A stretch of DNA of 64,000 nt from Erpobdella octoculata (lineage: Eukaryota; Annelida; Clitellata; Hirudinida; Erpobdellidae): NCBI GenBank assembly GCA_963978895.1, contig OZ022238.1, forward strand, positions 26,628,617 through 26,692,616. The letters run 5' to 3'. The notes under the pieces were generated by a model. That model did no database searches. It saw only the letters and a program-made list of their open reading frames with translations, and was not told where the DNA came from. How positions within the stretch are numbered: position 1 is the stretch's first letter; every line of letters begins with the position of its first letter. Both the position numbers and the translations under genes were made by a program. Below, in pieces: positions 1 to 24,856 of the stretch.

Positions 1-605
1 AAGACCAAAAATTATAAAATAATATTACGAAAAAAAATACTTTTTTTCAAAAAACACGCTTTTATTTATGTGTGGAAAGTGCACTACAGGGACGTCATTT
101 CAGCAAAACCTTAGGGGGGGCAAGATGTTTTAGAGGCCCACTCAGGGTCCTCTGCGCCTGGGCACAAAACACAAAATCTGCGCCCCCTGCATAACATCTT
201 TTGATTCTTGCTCCCAAAAAAACCTGATGACGGGGAGGGGGTAGTTGGAGTCACTTTTTTAAAAAAAATTTGAAACCCTTGTTTTATTTTTCCTCCCAAA
301 AACCTGATGACCGGGGGAGGTCACATACCATAACATCTGAGTGATCATAAGAGCATTTCCAACTGTCTCTACGAACAAGGCTATAGCTATCAAATCTGCT
401 GTGAACGGTAATTAATATTGATGAACGAAAGAAGCTATAGTCATTTAATTCGGAAAAAGTTAGTATAATATGTATACACTGAACCCTCTTTCTGTCACCC
501 CCATGATGTCGCCCGGGGCAGCTTGCTTACCCCCTTAGCCACACCTCTTGGCCCAATAATGCAAGTATCTACTGAATTTTTATGAAATGGATCTAGGCTA
601 ATAGT

Positions 606-1841
606 TAGACCCCTCAGCCGCCGGTTTAGCCGGCCGAGCCGAGCCGCAAAATTGCGAAGCCGCCGCCGGCCGCGAAAATCGGGGCTAAGCTGCAAGCCGG
701 CCACAAAAAAATTAAGCCTCGCCGGCCGCGAAAATGGCGGCTAGCCGTGATTTAAAAAAATTTAGGTTATAATTTTTTAAGTTGATTATTTCTTCATTGC
801 CGCAATCAAAATCATAAACTTTACAGCCATACATTAATGTCTATGGTTTTTGCGCATTACAACTTCTGGCTGAACTCAATGACAATGCAATTTTAACAAA
901 AAGATCAGATGCAGAAATATTACAACTTGAGCTCGATGGATATCTAGCAAGCACTATTAGTGATGAAGTTTTAATAGCAAAGTATTCAGGAAATCCACTC
1001 TCCTATTGAGCAGAAATTGTTATGAGTAGTTATGACACTGTAGCAGCTTGCTTCTTTGTTTCTTGTAAACCTTAGGCTGGCTATAGACCCTGCTCTCCCC
1101 CAGGAGGAGGGGTTATGTAGACTTTCTAGAGGAGGTCCAATAGTACACGAATCCACTTGTTTGCCTCAAATTTGGCGGTGGGTGTGGCATTGGCGGCCAT
1201 TTTTTAAAATGGCCGATATCGAACTTTACAAGTTCTTATAGTAGGTAAAATACTAGGCATAACTCAGTTCAAATGTTAACTATGAACTTGAATTAAATGC
1301 TAAATAATTTTAAGTCACTGTTACTTAAAAAAAATAATTTTTTTATATTAAAACCTTTGAAAAATATAAAAAATAAGTCGAAAAATCACAGAAAGTTATT
1401 CATGGACATGAGTATATATGATTTATGGACATGAGTAAAATGATTTATGGACATGAGTATATATGATATATGGACATGAGTATATCTGATTTAGAATTGA
1501 TATTTGCCAGTTGGCATTAGTTGGACAAATTTTTGAAAAAAATATTGTGATTTATAATTTTATGGAGTTGAAATCACTACTAATGATGGGTGATATTGAA
1601 ACAATTTAGGAAAAATAGTGATTTAAAGTTTTTTCAGGGCATCTCAAATTTTCACCATTTTGCGTTTTGAAACTTCTGATTGACAAGTGGCAAATTTACA
1701 TATAAGCCGAGAATTAAGCCGCCGCCGGCCACAAAAACAGTTAGCCGCCGCCGGCCGCAAAAATCTCGGCTCGCCGTAAATTAGGCCGCAAAACGTGCTA
1801 AGCCGGCCGTGAAACGGTTACTTAGGCGGCTGAGGGGTCTA
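606..1841. mobile_element. hAT element nested in the larger hAT
   Basis: Inverted ends TAGACCCCTCAGCCGCC (606) and GGCGGCTGAGGGGTCTA (to 1841) are flanked by identical 8-bp duplications CTAATAGT at 598-605 and 1842-1849. Subterminal regions at 606-740 and 1700-1835 carry many GCCGGCCGCAAAA-like motifs in inverted orientation, probably transposase binding repeats. The interior holds a decayed transposase fragment. Confidence 0.82.
854..1009 (+). pseudogene. hAT transposase C-terminal remnant
   Basis: An open stretch of 51 codons contains an ELDGYL block followed by an NPLSY block just before a stop (TGA 1007-1009). In hAT transposases an acidic EL..YL segment and a DPL.YW segment precede the dimerisation region, so the stop replaces the expected Trp. 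It sits inside the nested hAT, which supports the reading. It is far too short to be functional. Confidence 0.45.
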
Positions 1842-2139
1842 CTAATAGTTCATATCTTTTTTTTACCAATGCTTTTATTAACTCGTCGTCTCTGTTTCTC
1901 TGTCTGTTTCAAATCTTGCAATCAATTTTTGAGTCACTTCCTGATTGCAAAATTTGTGTTTTAATTACATATAAAAGCATTGGGTTTTAAAAATTCGTTT
2001 TTAATTTACTTGTTTGTTAACCTAAACAAACTGGGCATTTTAAATTAAAGTAATTCTAATATCGTTATTTGATAATAGTTTATCGTTCTTTATACTACGT
2101 GTTTTAAGACTCAAATATTAGTATATGTAATATATATCG

Positions 2140-2211
2140 AATTATCCTGTCGCGTCTTAAAACACATGGTGTAAAAGACTATAAACTATAATAAAAAAAA
2201 AAAAAAAAAAA
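2140..2211 (+). mobile_element. 3' end of a poly(A) retroposon
   Basis: A short segment ending ACTATAAACTATAAT plus a run of about 20 A. The same 3' end occurs in reverse at 23451-23500 and, diverged, at 29079-29226, so this is one dispersed LINE/SINE family with a poly(A) tail. Confidence 0.5.
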
Positions 2212-2689
2212 ATTATCCTGTCGTGGATCATAATTTGATATTTTTTTATCCGGGTTGGGACTGGCCGCAAAAGTGTTCTTATTCGGTCTGCAGAGTGCAG
2301 AGAGGAAATCATCAGATTGCGGATTGAAGGAATTCAGGCATGCAAGAATATCACTATTTTCTGTAAATCGTGCGTTCAACTTAGACAAAATGCGATCGAT
2401 GCATGCATACAAAATCTGTGACCTATCTCGTTCCATTTTGAACTGTTCATAACTTTTTTAACACCTCTCCATCTCAACGTGGATAATCAAGCTTCCTAGT
2501 TTCTTTAGCATCTCTTCTCTTTTTTAATTTCTATGGACAACCTACCTGGCCAGGCTATGAATAACGGTAACCATCTTTATAACCGGGACGGCATTTTTCT
2601 ACATATGGCCGCATCCTATAATTACAAAAGCTTCTATTTTTCTCTTCTCAAATCTCACTAAAAACACCAAAAAATCCTACAGGGGCCCA

Positions 2690-3715
2690 TATATAATAAC
2701 TATTGGTTCACCTAAAAGTCCGAAGCCCAGTCCCCCTAAATGATGTCTATGAGTTTTGAAAGTAAGGGTCTGAAAGGTGCCCATATAATAACCATGGCTC
2801 ACTTAAAAGTGAGGAGCCTACATAAAAGTCAGGGAGGGCTACTTAACAGTCAGAGAAGGGCCAGTCAAAAATCAGGAAAAGGCCAGTTAAAAGTTAAGAG
2901 GGACCCACTTGAGTGCCGGGGCCCACTTAAGTGCGGTGGACCAATTTATTGTGGTGTCTCACGTGAAAACGGGGTGGATTGGGTGGAAACCACTTAAGTG
3001 TGGTGGACCACTCAAGGGCGGGGAACCACTTTAATGCCGCGAAACCAACTGAAAAGTCCGGGAAGGGCCACTTAAGTAAGTAGGGGCCCACCTAGGTACC
3101 GGAAGCCCACTTAAGTGCAGAGGCTCACGTAAGACCGAAGCCCACTTAAGTGCGTGGAGCCCACATCAGTGCCGGGGCCCCTTGAGTGCGTAGGGCTCAC
3201 TTCAGTGCTGGGCCCTTTTAAGTGCGTGGGACCCACTTTAATGCCGAGTAGTCCCTTAAATACGTGTGGCCATCTTTAGTGCCGGGGGCCTACTGAAATG
3301 TCCGGGAAGGGCTATTTAAAAATCAGGAGGGGTTCACTAACTTATGTGCCGGGGGCCCACTTAAGTGCGTGAGCATCCGCGCTTACGCGGGAGACAACTT
3401 AAGCGCGGGAGACCACTTAAGGGCGGGGGCCCACTTAAGTTCATTGAGCCCACTTTAGTGATGGGGCACACTTTACTGCGTGGGGCCCACCTTTAGTACC
3501 GGGGCCCCTTAAGTATGGGAGGCCCACTGAAAATTCCGGGAAGGGCCACTTAAAAATCCGGAGGGCCCACTAACTTAAGTGCGTGGGGCCCACTTTAGTG
3601 ATGGGGCCCACTTAACTGCGTGGGGCCCACTTAACTGCGTGGGGCCCACTTAAATGCGTGGAGCCCACTTAACTGCGTGGGGCCCACTTTAGTGCCGGGG
3701 GCCCACTGAAAACTC
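2690..3715. repeat. Degenerate minisatellite, GGCCCACTTAAGTGCGTGG-like
   Basis: Around 1 kb of imperfect units of roughly 20-27 bp built on CCCACTTAAGTGCG followed by GGGGC. Units are most regular at 3440-3700. It lies within the 87-3761 hAT near its right end. No coding potential. Confidence 0.7.
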
Positions 3716-3769
3716 AGGGGGGGGCGGTCGCCCCCCCTGCCCCCCCCAATTGACGTCCCTGGTGCACTA

Positions 3770-3957
3770 AAAAGTATAAACTAATTTTATTTCCTTTCCT
3801 TCTATATATAAATAAAAGCGTGGGACGCTCATCATAATCCATGGATTATAATGGAAGTGGATTAGGATGAGCTCCCACGCTTTTATTTATATATAGAAGG
3901 AAAGGAAAAAAATTATTTGATACTTTTTAGTGCACTTTCCACACATAAGTAAAATTT
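3770..3957. repeat. Palindromic (foldback) repeat, right half
   Basis: The segment 3770-3842 (CTTTCCTTCTATATATAAAT, AAAAGCGTGGGA) recurs in reverse complement at 3850-3945. The outermost part of the left arm (GTGTGGAAAGTGCACTA) lies at 70-86 on the far side of the 3.7 kb hAT and matches the reverse complement of 3937-3953. The two arms were therefore contiguous before the hAT inserted. Confidence 0.75.
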
Positions 3958-4013
3958 AACTTGCTTTTTGAATAGCTACGAAGCCGAAATTTTCAGCATA
4001 GCTTTATATTGGA

Positions 4014-4678
<665 letters not shown>

Positions 4679-5311
4679 CAATACATGATTCAATAAAAAA
4701 ACTTAATTTGAACATCTTTCGTATTTTTAAATCCAGTGTATTTGAAATAAAAGTTTGTATTGAAAAACTCGTTTTTTCTTCTACTTGTTTATTCTTTGGT
4801 AAATTTTGCTAATCAAAACAAGCGGGAATGTGCGCGCACCGAGATAAAACAATTTAAATTTTGGCAACTAAAGTCTTATTTTTAATCGATGATAAAAAAT
4901 GTATGTATTATTATTAAAAATCTAAACGAATGTAAAATTTCAGCTCCATCTGAGAACGAAAAGTGTCCAAAACAATTTTTACACAGGATTTATGTCACAA
5001 ACATACAGAACAAATTGAACAAAAAATTGTTTATCAAAATTATTTGTTATATGAAATTATTTGTTATTTCACCATAGATTGTTTTTCTGAAATAAGTTTA
5101 AAATTGCTTTTATATTGTTTATGTTTTCTTACCTAAGGAAGGTAATTATATAGGCCTACCGGTTTTATTACTTTTATTCGCGCTAACTTACGCTCTACTT
5201 TATATTTAACTTTACATTCCCTGTTGGTTTAAAAAAACATTAAAATTAGGTTGGTGTTTTATATTATTATTTGTCAAATATTAAATATAGCTAACATTTC
5301 AGTATTATTCG

Positions 5312-5360
5312 CGTTCAGCCAATAGGCGCCACGTGCATAAAAATATAAGACAGTCATTTA
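5312..5360 (+). promoter_or_regulatory. Candidate core promoter of the HECT ligase gene
   Basis: GCCAAT, an E-box CACGTG and an AT-rich TATA-like ATAAAAATATAAG follow each other within 50 bp, about 850 bp upstream of the start codon. A splice acceptor (TTTTCAG at 6171-6176) just before the coding exon implies a 5' untranslated exon upstream, which fits. No direct evidence of initiation. Confidence 0.3.
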
Positions 5361-5400
5361 AATAAATTGTCGTTAGCATTATTTTGTTGAATACAAGTTT

Positions 5401-5600
5401 TTTAAATCCTTAATATTAACTTCACTTCCGGTCTTGCTTGCTTGCTTGAATGCTTGCAAGCCTTGAAAGAATAATTTAACTAACTTTTCGTCCAATCTAG
5501 CTGATTTGAAATATAGATTCACTTTTCATTACAATGCATCTTACTAAAGATTAAAAATTTTAGAAAAAAATATTTTTTAATTAAAAATAATATTTATCTT
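5401..5600 (+). repeat. Dispersed repeat family A
   Basis: The segment with AACTTCACTTCC, CTTGCTTGC, TTAACTAACTTTTCGTC and ACAATGCATCTTACTAAAG recurs diverged at 11690-11900 and 59745-59850, and in reverse at 47730-47822. Class not determined; no coding sequence. Confidence 0.6.
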
Positions 5601-5694
5601 TGTTTTAAAATAAAAACAAATGTAAACACAATTATACTGATGTTTACTTTTGTAAATTCAAAAATGTCATTTCAAAATAACAATGAATCAAAAA

Positions 5695-5990
5695 ACAAAG
5701 TTTTTTAAAAAACACACTTTTATATAATCGATTGTGTAGACCACATTCTGTTACATAAACAACGAGCATATTAGCATAGACAATAAATAGTTTGACGAAA
5801 ATATCACAATTAATTGTTTAATTAAATTTTTTCCAATCGATCCGAAAGTTTGATAGAATGCATTGTTAAACAGTTCGGAAGTATGTTTAAATTTTTAAGT
5901 CTCTAGCTCATCGGGAAGTTAGTTTAAAATCGATTGCAAAATTTGATGACAGACAGAGAAGTCAAGTTAAGTAAAAGTGTGTAAAAATTT
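5695..5990 (+). repeat. Dispersed repeat family B
   Basis: About 300 bp that recurs in the opposite orientation at 23765-24085, sharing ATCGATTGTGTAG, CATATTAGCATAGACAATAAA and TTCGGAAGTATGTTTAAAT. The pair forms a long-range inverted repeat. Confidence 0.7.
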
Positions 5991-6200
5991 ACCATAAATG
6001 AAAATCAGATAAATCCTGAAATATAACGGATTTGTGAAAAAAATCGTTTTCTACGGCTTATTTGTTCATGAATAAAAATTACTTTAAGTAACTCTTTGCT
6101 ATTGTCACCCTTAATGTCTTTATAAAATATTTTATACATTTATTTAAAAATGGTAAACAATGTTTTGTATTTTCAGTTCATTTATATTTAAATAAAAAGC

Positions 6201-20870
<14,670 letters not shown>

Positions 20871-20895
20871 AACTATTACAAAGAAAGCATATTTA

Positions 20896-20901
20896 AATAA
20901 A
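20896..20901 (+). terminator. Polyadenylation signal of the HECT gene
   Basis: AATAAA, 26 bases after the stop codon, is the first canonical signal downstream of exon 28. It implies a very short 3' untranslated region. Confidence 0.6.
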
Positions 20902-21300
20902 GTTGAAATTTAAATTGTATATAAGCTAAGAGGATCTTTTTCTTCTTACTAAATTCAAATGCATAGATTACTATTAGTTTGAGTAAGAATTATGATCACT
21001 ACCAAATCCAATTATTAAAAGTTATTTAAAGCAGACTTGCATTTCTATTGAAACTTTAAAACTACTGTCATATAGCTGTTCATAAGACAAACTTTGAGAT
21101 TAGTTTTCAACAAGCTACGGAATATGGAACATCCCGTCTTGGATGATGCCTCTCTAACCAAAGATGCCCAAACCTTTGTCACTGAGTGTCGAGGAAGCTG
21201 GCACTGCTAATTCCTTTTACGAAAATGATTCTCTGGCAGCCATTCAAACTTGAATACAAGCAATTCAACTGTGTACTCTAATTTTTTGAAAAGAGGGGAC
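20902..21300. other. Spacer without recognisable features
   Basis: AT-rich spacer after the HECT gene. Short open stretches around 21080-21240 are interrupted by stops and match nothing I recognise. Confidence 0.5.
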
Positions 21301-21771
21301 CAGTGGCGTGGCCAGGAGGGTTTGAGGGGTTTAGCCTTCCAAAACGGAACTGTTAGACCCACAAAAATACAGTTGATTCGACTTAATTGGGAGACATTGG
21401 GACTTTGGCATTTTGGCCCAATTAATTGGCTGTCCCAATTAAGCGAATTTCACATAAAATTAAACAATGCATATTATTGGTTTCTGTTCTTTGAGATTTG
21501 GTCCAAAAAAGAGCTGCCCTAATTAACCGGTGGCCTAATTAAGCGGAATTGACTGTATTTGGAAAAAAAATCTCAAGTGTATCAGGTGTACTGTCCAAAA
21601 ACGTATACAGATATTACAGCTTTGCTAGATGCATTTGACTTTTTATTTGGGATGGTTGTATTGGAAACATTACTATCAAACACTAATAGTGTAATCTCAG
21701 CAGATACTTCCAAAAAAGTTCTTAAAAACATTTACAACAACTTTCAAACTAGAAAATTGTATCAATGTTAA
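21301..21771 (+). mobile_element. Remnant of a hAT-like element
   Basis: CAGTGGCGTGGCCAGG at about 21302 resembles the CAGTGGCGTAGC ends of the other hATs here. Downstream, 21559-21771 encodes LLDAFDFLFGMVVLETLL, similar in kind to hAT/ZMYM1-like transposase helices. The right end is not found. A later MITE (21370-21555) lies in between. Confidence 0.35.
21370..21555. mobile_element. pogo/Tc1-type MITE, 186 bp
   Basis: Inverted ends CAGTTGATTCGACTTAATTG and, in reverse, CAGTCAATTCCGCTTAATTA with TA duplications at 21368-21369 and 21556-21557. Internal CCCAATTAA motifs repeat. No coding sequence. Confidence 0.75.
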
Positions 21772-22213
21772 AAAATCAAAAGCAAAAATTAAAAAACTGA
21801 AAATTGCTTTATGTTTTTGAGTTAAACTAAAAAATTAACTATAGCATAAAATCAACCAGCATAAAACCAACTATATAGTGTAAAATCAACAGCCACCAGA
21901 TGGCCGGCGCTTAAATAGTTGACTGTCCAGGTATATATTAAGAAGTCCGTGGTTCAGCAAACAAATGCTGGCGACAGTGGCTTTCTTATCGGAGAAGAGA
22001 CGGCTGCTGTTGGATAATCATCTCGCTGTCGTACGCTGTCACATCGATACTCCTCGCGTCCTTCAGTATGAATCTTGAATTCGTTGTTTTTTATAAGACG
22101 TTTGTCAGCTATGAAATTTGGGTCCCGATAGAAGCAGCAGTAGGCTGTTAAGCTTCTTAGATGTTTGACAAAGTTAGAAACCTTCAATGAATCAAATTGA
22201 TGGGACATCCGGA

Positions 22214-23254
22214 CAGTGGCGTAGCTAGGGTCTTCTGCGCCCAGGGACAAAACACAAAATCTGCGCCCCCTAAATAAAATCTGTCGAACCACATAAAATA
22301 TAATAACTGTCGTACTCAGTATTTGCATGTAGGCTACAGTCTCTGGCGCCTATATACATGCATTTCAGTGTATTTAAATTTCTATATGCATATTGCACCT
22401 TACATCATAATTGTATTATTCTTTCTTAGTTTTTACTATTATACTGTTTTTCTTACAATTACAAAATATTAATAAATATGATTACGTATATAATTAGATT
22501 CTTTCAATTTATTTTTCCAGTAGTTTTTATAATTCTGTATTTTTCTTGTCCGCTGAGTCAGAAGTAGGAAAGAAAAATTATAAAATTTAAAAGCAAAACA
22601 ACAGATAGGTATTTTCTAAAATTGTGGTTAAAAATGAGCTGAGTTTTAAACAAAATTTATTTTTCTTGCTTTTACTGCAGCAAACTGGTTAATTATATCA
22701 TCAAAATCAATCTGTTCAAGAACTTCCCTCTCCACACTCATTAGGGCCAGATCGCTAAGTCTATCTTGTCCCATGGATGCTCGAAGGTAGGAAAGAATTA
22801 TTTTTAATTTACTGAAGGATCGCTCACAGCTGGCAATCGAGACAGCTATGGTAAGAAGGATTTGTAGAGCAACACGCAAATTTGGAAAAACATCTTCTCC
22901 GTAACTAACAATGAACGACAAGAGTTCTGTAGGAGTCTTTGGTGCAGTATTCTGGCGGGTCTCAAGGAGCATTCTGCAGTCACATATTTCATTTAATAAC
23001 TCAATTCCTTCAACATCCGAGTCATAAAAATTTCCAAATTCAATACAATGATGACGGAGACTGTCAAGATCTTTGTCATTCAAAAGTTTGTCTACATCAA
23101 GTAAGAATCCGAATTTGAAGTTCAGATCTTTGAGACGAGTAAACCTTGGATAAAGCAAAATAATAATAAAAAAAATTTGGTCACTGATATTGCGCCCCCT
23201 CCAGCCCTGCGCCCGGGGACAACTGTCTCCCCCTGCCCCCTCCCTACGCCACTG
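22214..23254 (-). mobile_element. hAT (Tip100/Zaphod-like) transposon
   Basis: Ends CAGTGGCGTAGCTAGGG and, in reverse, CAGTGGCGTAGGGAGGG; the flanking 8-mers CATCCGGA (22206-22213) and CATCCGGT (23255-23262) match at 7 of 8. The uninterrupted target CATCCGGT is present in TLF copies B (24667-24674) and C (28897-28904), giving the direction and the boundaries of the insertion. It retains the C-terminal part of a transposase. Confidence 0.9.
22646..23165 (-). pseudogene. hAT transposase C-terminal half
   Basis: About 170 codons ending at the stop near 22646. The block ASCERSFSKLKIILSYLRAS followed by DRLSDLALMSVE is the hAT C-terminal dimerisation motif as in ZMYM1/Tip100-type transposases. 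The BED finger and the DDE residues are absent, so the protein cannot catalyse transposition. Confidence 0.85.
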
Positions 23255-23450
23255 CATCCGGTTGAAAACGTACAAACGACGTTGCTGATTGTGAGCACAA
23301 TTTCTGGGCGATTGTCTTTATCCATTTTTCTTGACTTTCAAACGACAAAACTTATTAGTTATCTCAGATGACAATGTTAAAACTCAGGAGAGCGAGCTTG
23401 GAGATATAAACCGTCTTTACGATGACAGAGATAGAAATAAATCGTTCCAT

Positions 23451-23500
23451 TTTTTTATTATAGTTTATAGTCTTTTGCACCATGTGTTTTAAGACGCAAG
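23451..23500 (-). mobile_element. Poly(A) retroposon fragment in TLF-A leader
   Basis: 50 bp between two copies of AATCGTTCCAT (23440-23450 and 23501-23511). On the - strand it ends ACTATAAACTATAAT plus A7, the same 3' end as at 2140-2211. The insertion point is the same as in copies B and C. Confidence 0.65.
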
Positions 23501-23503
23501 AAT

Positions 23504-23620
23504 CGTTCCATTGTCTTTCGGCCTTTTGTAGCCAGTGGCCATCGGCTGGCCGGGCCTGATCGACCAATAGGATTATGCGCCGAGCAATCCCATTGGTCGA
23601 TCAAAGCGTAACTTACAATT
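23504..23620 (-). promoter_or_regulatory. Promoter-like segment of TLF copy A
   Basis: Homologous to the segments upstream of copies B and C, with two CCAAT/ATTGG motifs, but the TATA position reads TACAAAAG (23523-23530) instead of TATAAAAG. Probably a weakened promoter. Confidence 0.5.
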
Positions 23621-23764
23621 AACATTGAACTTGACTAATTATGACCAACTGATTAGCTCGTTGGTAATTCGGTTTTCAGTTAGCAACCAAACAAATTAAG
23701 TTTTTGTTTACAAAAACGTTTGTATTTTTTATTAGAATTTAAGAAAATTGTTGACCTAAATTTT

Positions 23765-24085
23765 TACACACTTTTACTTAACTTTATTTGTCTGTCTGTC
23801 TGTCTGTATATCTGTCTGTCGTCAAATTTTGCAATCGATTTTAAACTAACTTTCCGATGAGCTAGAAACTTAAAAATTTAAACATACTTCCGAACTGATT
23901 AACAAAGCATTCTATCAAATTTTCGGATAGATTGGACCAAATTTGATCAAATAATTTTTTGTGACATTTTCGTCGAACTATTTATTGTCTATGCTAATAT
24001 GCTCGCTGTTTATGTAACAGAATGTGGCCTACACAATCGATTATATTAAAGAGTGTTTTTAAAAAAACCTTGTTTTTTGATTCAC
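23765..24085 (-). repeat. Dispersed repeat family B
   Basis: Reverse-complement copy of 5695-5990. It lies between TLF copies A and B, interrupting what is otherwise a direct tandem arrangement. Contains a short (TGTC)n run. Confidence 0.7.
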
Positions 24086-24097
24086 TTGTATGTCTTT

Positions 24098-24742
24098 TCA
24101 ATGGTCGATCATCCGTAGGAGACTGCTTTTTTTCTTGGCATCGTCTCCTTTTTGACAGAATAAATCGTCAAGATTATTTGCATCGTGCATGATCTGCTGA
24201 AATGGCAGTGAAACGTGGTGAATAATTTCAACTGCTCTTTGAACCTTCTCCACCGACGGAGCTGTTGCCGTAAGTTTCCCAGTCGTGAAGATCTTCACGC
24301 ACGCCTTTAGCTCATCAATTCTAAAGTTAATTCCAGGAGAGAGCTCGGGCTCATAGCTCGCGTTTTTCGGATGAGCTCTCGACAATGCTCTTCCATCGAT
24401 TCGGAAGGACAAGCTAGGAGCACCAAAGACATTGGTGATCTTAAACTTGCACATTTTAACTTGGAATCCTAATCTCCACAAGCATCGTTCAACTTTTTTG
24501 GCACCTACCAGAGCTTCGTACTCATTAAAACAACCAGCGCATGCTACCAGTCTTGTGGACCAAACAGTTGCTGTTACGTTTGGTTCTCTGAGTTTCATCG
24601 AAAACAATCCCAGTTCTTTTCTGTAAATAACGTTCATTCCATTCATGGCAAGATGCCTCAAATTGATGGAACATCCGGTTGAAAACGTACAAACGACGTT
24701 GCTGATAGTGAGCACAATTTCTGGGCAATTGTCTTTATCCAT
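24098..24742 (-). CDS. TBPL1: TBP-like factor (TLF/TRF2), intronless, copy B
   Basis: An intact 214-codon ORF matching TBP-like factor across its length: N-terminal repeat (LTISNVVCTFS, INLRHLAMNGMNVIYRK, MKLREPNVTATVWS), linker (VERCLWRLGFQV), second repeat (FKITNVFGAPSLSFRID, ASYEPELSPGINFRI, VKIFTTGKLTATAPS, VQRAVEIIHHV). The paired direct repeats form the TBP saddle; TLF replaces TBP at TATA-less promoters and binds TFIIA and TFIIB. ASYEPELSPG is the TLF form of the TBP motif. It has no introns, unlike usual TBPL1 genes, so it descends from a retrocopy or is a single-exon relative. The 5' leader is interrupted by a 1.6 kb retroposon, so expression from its own promoter is doubtful. The C-terminal 30 residues are not clearly TLF. 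Confidence 0.8.
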   Translation of the reverse strand: MDKDNCPEIVLTISNVVCTFSTGCSINLRHLAMNGMNVIYRKELGLFSMKLREPNVTATVWSTRLVACAGCFNEYEALVGAKKVERCLWRLGFQVKMCKFKITNVFGAPSLSFRIDGRALSRAHPKNASYEPELSPGINFRIDELKACVKIFTTGKLTATAPSVEKVQRAVEIIHHVSLPFQQIMHDANNLDDLFCQKGDDAKKKSSLLRMIDH

Positions 24743-24856
24743 TTCTCTTGACTTTCAAACGACAAAACTCAGATGACAATGTTAAAACTCAGGAGAGCAG
24801 GCTTGGAGATATCAACCGTCTTTACGATGACAGAGATAGAAATGAATCGTTCCATC

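Larger units (their letters stand above)
87..3761. mobile_element. hAT-type DNA transposon, 3.7 kb, composite
   Basis: The ends are inverted (CAGGGACGTCATTT at 87, AATTGACGTCCCTG ending at 3761) and are flanked by the identical 8-bp duplication GTGCACTA at 79-86 and 3762-3769, which is the hAT hallmark. Inside lie a second hAT (606-1841), a poly(A) retroposon end near 2140-2211 and about 1 kb of degenerate satellite. No intact transposase is visible, so it is non-autonomous. It interrupts the left arm of a palindromic repeat. Confidence 0.8.
21958..23325 (-). pseudogene. TBPL1: TBP-like factor (TLF), copy A, broken
   Basis: Reading from ATG at 23325, the first 23 codons (MDKDNRPEIVLTISNVVCTF) match copy B. 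A 1,041-bp hAT then interrupts the gene at 22214-23254. After the hAT only a few more codons match (to about 22190, in the sequence for SINL); beyond this the open frame to 21958 is unrelated to TLF. The core saddle domain is gone. It is the most downstream of three tandem copies on this strand. Confidence 0.7.
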
